A stretch of DNA of 64,000 nt, taken from NCBI GenBank assembly GCA_025766275.1, contig JAFKAC010000008.1, forward strand, positions 1,240,001-1,304,000. Direction: 5' to 3'. A program made the position numbers and the translations under genes. The DNA comes from Lactarius indigo (taxonomy: Eukaryota > Basidiomycota > Agaricomycetes > Russulales > Russulaceae). Below, one piece after another: positions 12,578-24,247 of the stretch (its first letter is position 1; every line of letters starts with the position of its first letter). The notes beneath the pieces are model-generated. The model was not told the DNA's origin. It saw nothing but the letters and a program-made list of their open reading frames with translations, and ran no database searches.

Positions 12578-14514
12578 TTAGTAGACCCCAGGAATGAATT
12601 TCCATCTCACGATCTCGCAATAGCGTTCCCAGTCTTTGCCATACTTGAGAGCGCACCTAGAAATGGTTCAATTAAATGTGGTTACGTTACCAAAATTAAA
12701 ATAAAATAAAAAACCTCTCGAAATCGCGCGTCGTACGGTGGACGAGCACGGTGATGAAGAAAACACTGTAGAAATAAGGGATCGGAGACGCAGTGCCGAT
12801 GACGAGGCCCCAGGTGAAGCTCATGGTCCAGTCGGCTACATAGTTCTGTGTTTTTCAGGTTAATTGTTATGTCGCATCAAAAAAATTGTGTTCAGCACAC
12901 GTACGGGTTTACGAGAAAACTGCCACCAGCCGTTGGTAAGAAGACGATTGCTGTGAGAGCGGAGTTTTTAGACCGGAAACATTTGATGTTAATAAATTTG
13001 GTACCCATGCGCAGTTTGAATGTATGTAGGGTTCTTGACTGTGCCCCAGGGTAACTGAGGGAATGTCCAACGGTAGCTGTAAATCCCCTGAGTTTGCATC
13101 TTGAAGCGACTTTTTTGTGACATGGAGGTGTCCCAGCTAGAATTTTCCATGTCAGATCTCCTGCAAAAGTGGAATGCAGTTCATCGACTTACATATAATA
13201 TGCTGTAAGTAAAGTGGCGAATAGCGCGATAGTACGACCGAGTCGAGAATTGATACTTTTCTGGTTCGTGTGAGGCCATGTAGACAACTGAATAAACGTA
13301 GGTCTGTCGCGATGTGAATAACAAAACGGTACTGGGACGAATTGATAGACTCACGAAAGGGACGCCTGCAAAATTCCAAAAGATTACCATGAAACCCCAC
13401 TTCTCGTGGAACATATCCCAAGTCTGAGGGATACACTTCTTCGCCTTTGCAACTGCAACTCGAAGTAAGCACTAGAAAGTAGCTCATGCAAACTAGAACT
13501 TACCACGCATTTAAGTAGAGCCACGTCGCGAGACACATGAAAGCCATGTTCTAGGACAATTTGTCAGTAAAAGCCATCCAGAATGATGAGGAAACGCTAC
13601 ACACAGGAGTGACAGCACCAAATTGTTCGTACTGTTTGCAGGCACCTGAGACCGCTAGGAAAAACACAATTACCCAAGGGATACGGACTTCCGCCCACAT
13701 CTTCAGATCAACCGGACCAATACGAGGGTTGAGTGCAGCGCCCATGAATACGTCGTATATGAAGTTGCCTGACATGCGCATTTGTTCGCCGCGAGCGACA
13801 GTCCAAAAGTAAGTTCCAAAGGACACGGCGAAGCCCCAGATCATGGCAACAGACATGATGTGGCCATAGTTGTCGATGATCTCGGTGAGGCGGAAGATGT
13901 GGTAATAGTGCAGGACCGCAGCGGTGGCGATGGTGAAGTAGACCGAGAAAAGAGCATTGCAATTGTACATGAGGGTTTTATAACCAAGAGATGGGACAGG
14001 TAAGCCCTCTTGCATATAGCCAGGCATAACCCAAGCAAGGAAGAGTTCGTAGAAAATGAGGCCGGAATACACCTTCCACGCATATAGGTTAGGGCTAGCA
14101 TCCTGCGCGTATGAGTTGAGCGGGTCTGACATTGAAGATGGAAGGAGGAGAGAACTGACGTCACGAACGTGTGCCCACATTTGGTTCAAGAAAGGCTTGA
14201 TTCCCCCAATGGAAGTCGGAAAAACGAGCTGACCGTCGTAGAACCATAAACATATCCACAGGTAGTACATGAGCATCGGGAACCCGACCATCATCGCAGT
14301 CACGCCCCATGGTCCGCCAAACTCCCATCTTGATAGTAGGCCCAATTAGGGCGGAAGTAAAAAAAGAACCGAGGGAAGGGAGAACTTGCCTCGTATGGGA
14401 GTCGAGGAGTTTATCGGTCTTGCGACCTTCATCGGTGACAGTGACCTCAGTTGAGCCACCGGGAATTCTTTGACGCAGGTGGGAAGGGTTTGTCGCTGTG
14501 GTAGTGCCAGACAT
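12578..14514 (-). CDS. ERG4: C-24(28) sterol reductase, last step of ergosterol synthesis, with two or more apparent frameshifts
   Basis: ER multi-pass enzyme that reduces the C24(28) double bond with NADPH to give ergosterol (ERG4/ERG24 family). Seen: start MSGTTTATNPSHLRQRIPG, then EFGGPWGVTAMMVGFP, QDASPNLYAWKVYSGLIFYE, NYGHIMSVAMIWGFAVSFGTYFW, and the conserved C-terminal half (MFHEKWGFMVIFWNFAGVPF, NGWWQFSRKPNYVADW, FERCALKYGKDWERYC), ending FIPGVY at TAA 12580-12578. Exon 1 is 14514-14390 and its intron seems to use a GC donor (GAG|GCAAGT); exon 2 starts at 14328. Odd: an extra base is needed at about 13434-13443 and 13238-13247, and perhaps at the next exon junction. It shares a 114-bp divergent promoter with PET117. 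Confidence 0.91.
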
Positions 14515-14628
14515 AACTTAGTCGAACCATCCCTGTTCAGTGTTTCATATAAAACACCCTCATCACGTGCTCTCCACACGTTCATCTTACTTACTCCCGC
14601 GCCGCGTGACCGTGACTTGAGTGAATAC
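14515..14628. promoter_or_regulatory. Short divergent promoter ERG4 / PET117
   Basis: Only 114 bp separate the two ATGs. Contains ATATAAAA at about 14548-14555 (TATA-like) and CATCACGTGCTC with a CACGTG E-box at about 14564-14569. Any shared control is inference. Confidence 0.5.
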
Positions 14629-14920
14629 ATGTCTCGAGCGGCCAAGGCTACGCTGGTCGTCTCAATCGTCGTATCCTCACTCACCTGTGTGGGGTGTTCA
14701 TTACATCCAACAACAAGAACACGAAGTGCGTACTTTGAACACCTCCGCACGGGCATTATTGATCGTTGCACTCTAGACAATGTACCGGGGCGTCCTTAGG
14801 GATGACGAAAGACGGAGACGCAAAATGAAAGAAAGGGAAGAGGACCTTCTAAGATCACAGAAAAGGCGAGAAATATACGAGAGAGTGCAACAAGTGGAGG
14901 CAGATACACGGGGCTCGTAG
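14629..14920 (+). CDS. PET117: Cytochrome c oxidase assembly protein PET117, with one apparent frameshift
   Basis: Small mitochondrial inner-membrane/matrix factor that couples heme a synthesis to complex IV assembly. Seen: exon 14629-14725 (MSRAAKATLVVSIVVSS, one membrane helix) and exon 14777-14920, giving MYRGVLRDDERRRRKMKER and SQKRREIYERVQQVE, typical of the family; about 80-85 residues. Odd: after GVG one base (about 14689-14696) must be skipped to reach VHYIQQQEHE, the conserved link to exon 2. This is the rightmost of the frame problems that start at 7.85 kb. Confidence 0.85.
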
Positions 14921-15191
14921 CACCGGCTTGTGGTGCGCCAACGAAACTGACCGAGTGGTTCTCACTAACCTTGACCCTGCAATAGGAAGATGTACCCGCT
15001 TCACTTTTTACAACAGATGCGCAGTTCTAGGTGTCCCCCCTACAAATGCTTTCCCCCAAAAACGACTACACAGCCACAGCCTCTCAAAGTTAATACTGTA
15101 ACTTACGTCTGGTTATTTAATAGAGACAAACGTAAACTCTACCCCAACCTTCTGAGGATTTCAGGGAGCGCGTCGACAAGGTCTTACTAGC
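14921..15191. other. Intergenic DNA up to the Copia insertion
   Basis: About 270 bp with no recognisable gene; presumably the PET117 3' UTR and spacer. Its last five bases CTAGC (15187-15191) are the left copy of the Copia target duplication. Confidence 0.45.
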
Positions 15192-15532
15192 GGTTGGAGT
15201 TGCAGCCACACACGATGTGTAAGCGTCGGAGACGTTCGGGCCAGCTGGACTGGCAACACAATATTCTCTAAGTTGAGATCAGTTGCTCAACTACGGTCTC
15301 GATTTTCTACTGCCTGAAATTTATTTTCACTCTACATAAATACTTCGTAGTCCTAGAGTACATACCTCAGCTGTTTCTCCCAAAACGCTGAGGTTAGTAG
15401 TTCACTTTACTTCTCATATTTTTACTTTACTTACTGTGTATTAGTCGCGCTTCCCGTGCTCCTACAGGTACATACACAATCCTATTAGCCGTTTCTCCCA
15501 AAACGCTGAGTCGCGCTTCCCGCGCTCCTACA
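15192..15532 (+). repeat. Copia 5' LTR
   Basis: 341 bp, pairs with 24248-24588. First base is G where the 3' copy has the canonical T of TG...CA. Contains two copies of TTTCTCCCAAAACGCTGAG and of a CGCTTCC..GCTCCTACA block. Confidence 0.92.
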
Positions 15533-16045
15533 GATTATGAGACCTGTGTGCTTCTAAAAGCCCAGAACATACAATTGCCCAAACACCATCTGAAAAATGC
15601 CTACAACGCCCGCTAATCCAGCCCCGCCACAAGGTGGTAATCCCCCCTCTGCTGGGGGTGCGAATCCTAGCGGATCTTCTGGGAACGCTCCCACTCCAAA
15701 GGGACACCCCCGGATGTACGACATTTCCTTCCTTGATGATGACAGTAGCAATTTTGCATTCTGGCACTTCCGCGTGCAAACAATCTTGAAGCTTCGTGGA
15801 CTGTGGGGAGTTGTTGATGGTTCTGAAAAGAAACCTGATCCCGCTGTCGATGCCACAGCCCATGCCGACTGGATCTCCAAGGACCAAGAAGCCCACGTGC
15901 AGATCACCCTTACACTCAAAGACGAGCCCTTACAGCGCTTTTCATATGTATGTGGAAACGCGTCAAGAAAATTCGTTGTTTTGTTGTGTTTGTTTTGCCT
16001 GATGCCCTAACGGGTAACATGCGTCTGCACTTTGTCTCGTGCAAT

Positions 16046-17785
16046 ATGGCTTCTGATGTACCCCCTCCCTCTCCGCACTCAGATTTCCTTGGTGAACCTG
16101 ATAGTACATTTGATGTAATAGCACGTGTCACGTTTCATTCAACCCCCCGAAGTTCCACAGCCAAAGGGAAGAAGGCCAAGTCAACAACCACAAAAGAGAC
16201 AAGGGCAAAGGAGTTCAGCTACAGCTTCGCACCTTCAAGAACCAATTACTTTGTGTTTCTCCAGGCAATCCTGGAGAAACACCACCTCTCACAGTACAAG
16301 GTAACAAGCCAGGCTGTCTTTCTGTGTAAGGTACAGGTCCCACCATCAAAGTAAGTGGTACTTTGCCTGCACCTGTCTCATACTCATGGGTCAAACAAGT
16401 AAATCCGACGCCACATATGTTGTGAACTTTGACGAATATGAACACTTGGCTACCAAGATCATCAAGAGACAGCCTGCCAAACCCATTGTCGTTTTTGTCA
16501 ATATGCCTGCAGTTGAGAAGGCATTTTCCAAGGTGAGTCTGGCCAATCTCTATGCAGATTATAGCCCTAACTATCTACTCTGTAGAAGAAGAGCGGAAGT
16601 AGGCTTTTCTTGGGCTCAGAAGACGAGGATGGTGATGGTCTAGGGGGGGACCAAGGCGATGACACCGACGCAGATGAGGTAAGTACCAAGTAATCTCCCC
16701 TCCTGGATGATGTTGATCTGTATCCCAGAACTTGATGGGCCTCTCCAAGATCGACTATGAGCTGGCGCGATACCGTTGCGTGCTCAAGAAGAAGCATGCC
16801 ACTGATCACAGTGGTACCTATGCATACATTGATCCCGCAACCGCCACTACACATCCTTTGACACCATTCATGATCAAAGAGTGGGCTTGGGCAATGGTGC
16901 GTATTATCTTGTATTTATTTCAGCACATATACTGACTGTGACATGCAGTATGATGGCCTCGCTACCGTGACTGCCCCACCGCAAACTGCAACATTTGATC
17001 CGGAAAACCGCAAGTCTTCACTGGGCTCTTGGAACCGTGCCAGCAGTTCTGCGTCCACCATCAGTGGTGGTTTGTCTACGGAGATCTCAGCTTTATCAGC
17101 TGTCTCCAACCTGTTTACATCTGTCGCTACTTTTATGCGCCCAGGTCTCCCCGTGCCCACTACACCAAAGCCCTTCAACAAACCAACCTCCTGTGCGCCC
17201 GACAGCCCCCCTGTTATTTTCAAGACCCCTTCAAAACTCGAGTGGTTCCTCCAAGCTGCGGAGAGCAATGGTGTCCCTGGTGTGCAGTCCCATCACTCCT
17301 CACTCTCACTGAAAGGATATGGGCCAGATATCATGCACCTCATCAGTGTTCAGGACCTTACAGAGATTGGTATATCACCCAGGGATGCAATTCGATTGAG
17401 GGAGTATGCCTTGAAGTGGTGGGGTCAAGAACGCCAACACGTTGCAAAGCGTCCACGTGTCTCAGGCATCAACAATACTGAACACTGTGCTGCACCAACC
17501 TTGGCCCCTGTCAACACACCTCCAAACAAGCGGCTGCGCTTTGAGAAGCGTTTCTACGACGGAGGAGGGATGACGACTTATGGGTCTGGTATTGCCAAAG
17601 GGACCTACGATACTGATGATTACACATGGTGGGTATATTCTCAGGAGTTGAAGGAGTATGTCCCACTTCCGCCAGGCAAGGTACCTGTTTTTGATGAACC
17701 CGATCCACCTGGGCCACTGGTTGATGGTGGCAGTTGTGATGGAGCACCCCCATGCCCTGCTCCAGATCTGGCACAAGGAATATGA
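16046..17785 (+). CDS. Transposon-borne protein with a SAM-like C-terminal domain, unknown function
   Basis: I recognise no named family. Seen: start MASDVPPPSPHSDF; a Lys-rich low-complexity part; ILEKHHLSQYK; NFDEYEHLATKIIKRQPAKPIVVFV; an acidic stretch SEDEDGDGLGG; ELARYRCVLKKKHATDH; then a region with SLKGYGPDIMHLISVQDLTEIGIS and DAIRLREYALKWW that looks like the last helices of a sterile alpha motif; the tail is Pro-rich. Several introns of about 50 nt with GT-AG borders are needed (for example after 16300 and 16533, and between about 16680 and 16728); the join near 16350-16400 is uncertain. It shares the element with the transposase and points toward it. A role as DNA- or partner-binding accessory of transposition is only inference; it may instead be a captured host gene. 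Confidence 0.7.
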
Positions 17786-18030
17786 CGATGGCCCTCAAAT
17801 ACTCTATTGCTCAGCCCTGTTCGGGTTGTATCTTCACATTCAACTCTGCCCATATGCTGGCTTTGCGTCCTCATCCACTTTTCAAGCTTTTGTCTCAACA
17901 CATGCAGCCCCTTGTCCTCACTCTCGTCTCAACGTGCTTTCATTTCCAAAGCTTGCTCGGAACTGTCTTAGGTACATGTAACTGTAAATAGCAATGTCTC
18001 GCAATAAGAAATTGATCCATTGGTCATATG

Positions 18031-19047
18031 TTAGACAACATAACCAGATGACCGAATGAAACCCCACGCCATGTCTGCAGTAATATTGTGGCAAGCCTCA
18101 TCAATAACAGATAACGAGAAGTCATGCCAGCGCCGTCGGAGGTAAGACTTGATTGAGAAAAATGCCTGTTCAATGGGATTGAGGTCCAGAGAATAGGGCG
18201 GGAGGAAAACAAGCTTGCACATGGCCTCATCTTCGACCAAGGCCCGAACTTTTTCAGAGTGGTGGATACTGCAGTTGTCGAGTATGAGCACACTTCGGGG
18301 ACCAGGATAAGGATTGGTGAGGGGAATGACAAGTTCTTTGAGAAATTGAACAAAGTGCTCTGAAGTGACTGAGCCAGGGATGATATCGTGGGTGATAATT
18401 CCATCGGTGGTGAGGACAGGGAGAATAGAGTACCGCTGTCCTCTGACAAAATGCCGGTTCTGAATGCAACGTCTTCCCATAGTGGCCCACCCCTTTGTCC
18501 TTCCTGATGCTTTGCGATTATGAGCAGCTTCATCAACAAACATGAGCATATCCGGATTAGTGACAACATCAGCAATGGTGTTCATATATGCAGCTCGGAG
18601 TATTTCATTCCGTTCTAGAGCTCTTGCAGATATACATTTTCGACTGAAGTGAAGGCGCTGAAGTGTACGTGAAAGAGTGGGGATTGAGACATCACAATGT
18701 CGTTGCTCAGAGAGTGCCAGCTTGATCTCATCCAGGTAGATACAGTGCCTCTGCTCTACAAGTGCTGCTATGAATTTGATATCGATGAGGGAGAGGACCC
18801 GATGGTGACCTCTCCTATGGGCATGGGGATTGTATGTGGTGCCATACACATGGAAATACTGAAGTATCTTGTAAACCAGGGTCTTCTTCACTCCCAAAAT
18901 ATGGCAGATATTGTCAACAGTAAGGTGCTGCTCATGGAATAGGATGGGAATCCGAGCCTTCAAATCGCGTGATATGGTATATGGAGGCATCAAAACAATG
19001 TACAAATCACTCCCCGGAGAATCGAACTCCAGGTCGATCACGTGCAT
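18031..19047 (-). CDS. Tc1/mariner-family DDE transposase
   Basis: Cuts and joins transposon ends at TA sites. Seen: 338 codons without a stop. N-terminal helix-turn-helix (ISRDLKARIPILFHEQHLTVDNICHILGVKKTLVYK), a second DNA-binding part (IPTLSRTLQRLHFSRK), then the DDE_3 catalytic core: first Asp in LMFVDEAAHN, second in VLILDNCSIHH, Glu in DLNPIEQAFF, with about 35 residues between the last two. The 5' part may start at 19047 or at the ATG at 18990 (MPPYTISRDLK), which fits relatives better. All catalytic residues are present, so it may still code for an active enzyme. Confidence 0.9.
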   Translation of the reverse strand: MHVIDLEFDSPGSDLYIVLMPPYTISRDLKARIPILFHEQHLTVDNICHILGVKKTLVYKILQYFHVYGTTYNPHAHRRGHHRVLSLIDIKFIAALVEQRHCIYLDEIKLALSEQRHCDVSIPTLSRTLQRLHFSRKCISARALERNEILRAAYMNTIADVVTNPDMLMFVDEAAHNRKASGRTKGWATMGRRCIQNRHFVRGQRYSILPVLTTDGIITHDIIPGSVTSEHFVQFLKELVIPLTNPYPGPRSVLILDNCSIHHSEKVRALVEDEAMCKLVFLPPYSLDLNPIEQAFFSIKSYLRRRWHDFSLSVIDEACHNITADMAWGFIRSSGYVV

Positions 19048-19642
19048 TGGTTACAGGGCCGAAAAAAAAAGTGTGATTCCGCATACATATGAAAAGTGCT
19101 ATAAACACGGTTCTATTTGCAAACACAGCTAAAGACTGTTGGGACAACCTGTCAGCATGCTATGAAGGGAAAGGAGAGAAAAAAATCATCTACCTTATTG
19201 ACAAGGTGTTCCACAACACCCTCTCCGAAACTGAGCCTATGGAGCCCCAGATCAACTCCATGATCCATGCAGCCAACACCATCTCAAACCTTGGTCTCAT
19301 GCTCCAGGAAAAGCTCCTCGCGTTTGCCATCATATCCTCACTCCCATCTTCCCTTTCCACCCTAAAAACTATCCTCTCCACTACCAAGTCCTCCGACCTC
19401 ACAACTGAGTATGTCAAGTCCCAAGTCATCCTTGACAAACAGCGCCATGTGTGCGAGTCAGGTGGTGGTGCCACTGTGTATTTTGCGAAGGCTGCAAAAG
19501 GGGGAAAGAGAAAGGAGGGAAATAAGCTGGATAAGCAGAAGAAGAAATGCACTTACTGCAAATTCCGCGGACACGATGTGAGCAAATGCTGGAAGCTCAA
19601 GAAGGAGCAGGAGGAAGGGAAAGCAAAGAGAAATGGAGACTT

Positions 19643-20413
19643 GTCACGGACGCTCTATTTTTACCTTATTTTTCTGTATTTTACAGATTTATTTGGTAGA
19701 GATACGAGTCTCTAACATTGCGTCAAACATCCAAGTCCTTATCATTAGATATGATAAGATGGTTAGTCACGTGATGCCAACATGTGCACCCAAAGCATGT
19801 GACCCTGGGATAGTAACTTCCTTATTGGATGTTACCTCTTTAGGACACTTTCCTCATTAGTATAGTAGTTTCTCATTGGACAATAAGCAGGGAACATTCT
19901 AGATAGTTCTAGACTACGTTGTCATAGGGTTGTGACTCATAGATAAGGACACGTCATTGTTCTGTCAGCGTTACTGACTGTGTATCAGTCAGCACAATAG
20001 ATAACGCTATTAATAGACACGATGCATCAGCGTCTGACTCATTACTATTACACATACCTTTAGTAACAAGGTTCTATAGTAATTCGAACTCAGCTGCAGC
20101 AATGTATATAAACCCTCATGTAGTGTCCTGAGTGGAACCAACTTGTCCTCTTGGTTCTCCACTCAGGTATGCATCCCTTTGTACTTTCCTCTCTCTTCAC
20201 CAATGTTAACTTGTCCTCTTGGTTCTCCACTCAGTGTGCCACTGCGTGATCACCTTGCCCTTGACCTTGTATAAAGGTCTCACGTGTGCAAACCCTCCGC
20301 AGTGACTGTACGTTCGGCGCATGACTTGTCTCTGTGCTAGGCTTGGGTGTGCACCTGTTCAGTTCACTTACATTTTCCTTGGTCTAGTTGTCGCGATAAG
20401 TCATACCACTACA
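19643..20413 (+). mobile_element. Solo LTR, family not otherwise seen in the window
   Basis: 771 bp, begins TGTCACGGAC and ends CACTACA, flanked by AGACT on both sides (19638-19642, 20414-20418). Removing it rejoins Copia gag in frame (NGD to SSTKPKATDP). Contains a repeated block ACTTGTCCTCTTGGTTCTCC near 20141 and 20209 and a TATATAAA near 20105. Orientation by the TG..CA ends is arbitrary. Confidence 0.88.
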
Positions 20414-20496
20414 AGACTCCTCCACCAAGCCAAAAGCCACAGACCCATTGGCCAAAATCACTGTTGCCGAAGAGCCTATGTCAGACTCTGACACTG

Positions 20497-21007
20497 TGTT
20501 ACAGTATGGACTTGATGATTCATTACACACGACTCATGACCGGTTATGACTACGGTCCGGTATCAGTATTAGTCATGGACTCTTACTTCGTATCAGTCAG
20601 CATAGTAGTTCGCATGTGATTGTGACTCATGTATGACTCATTCCTAGGATAGCTGTACTAGGGTTTGAGCTAGTTACGCTACTGGTTACTTACCATTCTA
20701 GTGGTGCTTTAAAGCCCGCGCGTATCTGTATAAGTAGTTGACTCGGAAGACCAAGAGTCCCCATCTTGGTCTTCTTCAATCCACCATCTTGACTCGTCTC
20801 TTGTTTGCCTTAGTCTCAGACTAAGTGTACTTCCACTTGTATCCACCAAGAGATACTCATCTTCATCCTTTAAGCTGCAGCGTGTGCCCGTAGTGCCCCT
20901 GTTCAGCTCACGTTGGGTTGACACGTGATCCCCATTTGCCTATCCTTCGCTAAGTCGATTACGCCTTCTTCAAGTCCAAGTTGGACTGACGCAGGTGGAG
21001 CATAACA
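20497..21007 (+). mobile_element. Solo LTR related to chromovirus A
   Basis: 511 bp, clearly similar to the 508-bp LTRs of element A but with many changes, so an older insertion. Target duplication CACTG on both sides (20492-20496, 21008-21012); removal restores the Copia frame (SDSDT to VCLFKVSQ). Keeps the hairpin GAAGACCAAGA / TCTTGGTCTTC near its transcript start. Confidence 0.9.
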
Positions 21008-24000
21008 CACTGTCTGCCTGTTCAAGGTATCCCAAGGCCCACCCGCTCATGGGGATTTGCAATGTCAGTGGATAGTTGACTCCGGCACATCACGCACCAT
21101 GTGCTCCAACCGCGAGTGGTTCACCCACTTCACGACCCTCACATCTCCCATCAACATCGTCCTGGGTGATAACAGCACCATCCAAGGTACTGGCCTTGGC
21201 CGCATCCCTGTCCAAATGAAAGCCAACGGGCAGTGGAATCGTGCTGTGCTGCAAGATGTCCTCTATGTACCCGAACTCCACGGAAACCTCCTATCAGTTC
21301 CGCAACTTGCTCGGCATGGCACAGACGTTTGCTTCGCAGAAGGGGGTTGTCAATTTTACAACCAACATGGCATACTCACCTGTGAGGGCACCCTCCGCAG
21401 GAACCTGTACATCATGTCAATCTGCATCATATCCCCCGAAAGCACCCGCATTGCAGTGGCCCAAGTTGACACATTCCCCATTGACAGTGAGGAACTTGCC
21501 CCATGTGCAGAAGCTGCCCTAGTTGCGCGTGGCGCAACATCAAAAGCTGACGTGCACACCTGGCACCACTGGTTTGGCCACCTCAATGTCGATGCTGTCC
21601 TAAACATGGTGCGCAAGGGAATGGTCAGAGGGATGGAAATTGCTGGAAGTACATCACTCACCTCACATCACTGCGATGCCTGCGTCATGGGCAAGCAGAC
21701 ATGTGCTGAAATCCAGAAGACAATGGAGACACGTGCCAGCGAAGTCCTCGGCTGAGTCTTCTCCGACATCTGTGGCAAGCTGCCCATGCGTTCCCACCGG
21801 GGCTTCGAGTATTTTGTCACCTGGATCAATGACGCATCACGCAAGGTCTTCGTGACTGGTCTCCGCAAAAAGTCTGAAGTTGTCACCCACCTGAAGGCTT
21901 TTGTTGCGTGTGCCAAACTTGAAACGGGCAAGTGCCTCAAGATCCTGTGTACTGATGGAGGGGGCGAGTATGTCGCAAACTCAGTGCAAGTGTACCTGAA
22001 AGACAAAGGGATTCAGCACGAAATGACGACACCAGATACACCGCAGCACAATGGCGTCGCTGAGTGCATGAATCGCACACTCCTGGACAAGGTTTGGAGC
22101 ATGCTTCATGATGCTTCACTTCCCGAATCTTACTGGTACGACGCACTTGAACACGCGGCCGTGCTCCACAACATCACGCCTATACGTGCACTCAAAGGGG
22201 TCACACCTGAAGAATCTTGGAGCAGGAACAAGCCAGATGTGTCCCGCCTCCGCGTTTTCGGTGCCCGGGCTTTCGTCCACATTCCTGAAAAACAGTGCAG
22301 TAAGCTTGCTGCAAAGTCACTAACCTGCACACTCCTTGGCTATGCAAAAAACCGTCGTGCCTACCATCTTGTGCATTGCCCAACTAAGCACTTCCTTGAG
22401 TCGCGCGACATTGTATTTGATGAGGGGGGGACTGAGAAGCGCTATGAGTGTGTTATCCTCGAATCCACCGCTGCCAATATGCCCGGAGGTGACCCCCCAC
22501 ATACAGACCCCACTACCATACCTGCACCAACTACAGACTCGTCAGAGAGCAAGAGCGAGCAAGAGATTGAGGGATTACTTGCCCTGGCTTCTCCTAACCC
22601 AGCTCCTGCGACTGCACATCCCAAACGAGCCATGCGAACACTGATTCGCGATGACGACCCCTGCTACTCCGTCACCTCTTACGGCAGATGCAAACACTCT
22701 GAGCATGCCAAGTCAGCCCAGACTAATGACACCGACCCATGCACCTTTGCTGAGGCTATGGCTTGCCCTGATGCCACAGAGTGGGACGCCGCGTGCCAAG
22801 ATGAGATGTGTGCCTTTGAGCACATGGGAGTATACAAAGTTGTTCCGTGGCCACACGACAAGAACGTTGTAGGGTCGAAGTGGGTATTCCGCATTAAACG
22901 TGGTCCTGATGGTGCCATCCAGAAATACAAAGCCTATGTCGTCACGTAGGGCTTCACCCAAATCAAAGGCATCGACTTCAACAAGACATTCGTGCTGGTC
23001 GCCAAGTTCGCGTCCCTCCACGCTGTCCTCACACTCGCCGCCGAGCACAACCTTGAAGTCCATCAGATGGACATTAAGTCAGCCTATCTCAATGGGGAAC
23101 TGAAAGAAGAAATTTACATGAAGGCCCCTCCTGGCTTTGATGTCCCTGAGGGGATGGTCTTGAAGCTTGTCAAGGCGGTGTATGGCACAAAGCAAGGCGG
23201 CCGCGTCTGGTATGAAAACATCAGGGACACACTTAAGTTAATGGGCTATGAACACACCAACGCTGACCACACAGTCTTTGTCTGCAAGAGTGGGGTACTC
23301 TCCATCATTGCTCTCTATGTCATCGACATCACTATGGCCTGCGAAAGCCTCAAAGTCATTAAACAAGACAAAGAAACATTAAAGAAACATTACCAAATGA
23401 CTGACCTCAGCAAGATAGCTTGGATACTTGGTATGCATGTTACGCGCGATCGTGGCGCCAGCTGGATAGCCCTGTCTCAGGAGAAATACATCCTTGAGGT
23501 CCTAGAACACTTCGGAAAGTTGGACGTTTGTCCAATCAGCACGCCGACACTTGCAAACGAGCATCTAAACAAACTTACCTCCCCCAAGATCAACATCCAA
23601 TCGTACCAGCGTGCCATCAGCACATTGATGTACCTGATGCTCGGTACGCGCCCCGACCTCGCCTACACCGTAGCAGCGCTTGGCCGACATGCCGCCTGCC
23701 CTGGGAATGAGCACCAGCGGGCACTTGACCATGCATTCTGGTACCTTTGAGCCATGAGCGACTGGAAACTTGTATTCCAGCGTGGCACCCCCAACGGCAC
23801 CATCTTGAATGGTTTTGTGGACGCAGACTGGGCCAGCGATGTGAACGACCACAAGTCCACTTCGGGTTTCGTCTTCATGCTGGCTGGGGGCACTATTAGC
23901 TGGAGTTCAAAGAAGCAAAGTGCAGTTGCGCTCTCAAGTACCGAAGCCAAGTACATTGCTGCGGCACATGCAGCGAAGGAACTCGTCTGGCTGCACCAAT

Positions 24001-24247
24001 TACTGCTTGAACTTGGGCAGAAGATCAACTCACCTATCACCCTCTCCATGGACAACCAGTCCGCTATCGCCATTGCATGAAATCCGGCACCACTTCCTCA
24101 GACAAAAGTTGGACAAAAAGGAGCTTGATCTTGCCTATGTTCCCACTGGAGACCAAGTTGCTGACATCTTGACAAAGGGCCTGGTGCGAGAAAAACACAA
24201 TCAATTTGCAGATGCGATGGGTGTGCGCCGTGTGGACTGAGGGGGCA

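Larger units (their letters stand above)
15933..19101. mobile_element. Tc1/mariner-type DNA transposon carrying two divergent-type genes
   Basis: Inserted in Copia gag at a TA duplicated on both sides (15931-15932, 19102-19103); removing it restores the gag frame exactly (TTA then AACACG). Terminal inverted repeats of about 25 bp share the core CTTTTCATATGTATG and differ at three positions, all transitions. Inside are a plus-strand multi-exon gene and an uninterrupted minus-strand transposase; their 3' ends face each other. Confidence 0.9.
15597..24240 (+). pseudogene. Copia gag-pol polyprotein, disrupted
   Basis: Coding blocks at 15597-15932, 19104-19642, 20419-20496 and 21013-24240 read through once the three insertions are removed. 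Gag (start MPTTPANPAPPQ) has the UBN2-type core (CWDNLSACYEGKG) and a zinc knuckle CTYCKFRGHDVSKC. Pol has a retropepsin-like WIVDSGTSRTM, GAG-pre-integrase HH/CC motif (HHWFGHL, CDACVMGK), integrase (DGGGEY, HNGVAE), RT (GSKWVFRIK, SAYLNG; the catalytic YVDD is YVID) and RNase H (VDADWASD, SKKQSAVALSSTEAKY). Breaks: TGA at 21753-21755, TAG at 22947-22949, TGA at 23748-23750, and a deletion with frame change near 24075 before HEIRHHFLRQK. Confidence 0.9.

Noticed and set aside
15533..15545. tRNA primer-binding site of the Copia element (GATTATGAGACC)
   Set aside because: No tRNA end that I can name with confidence matches.
20130..20235. Repeated ACTTGTCCTCTTGGTTCTCC blocks as a possible CRISPR or array
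   Set aside because: Only two copies, inside a solo LTR, in a fungal genome.
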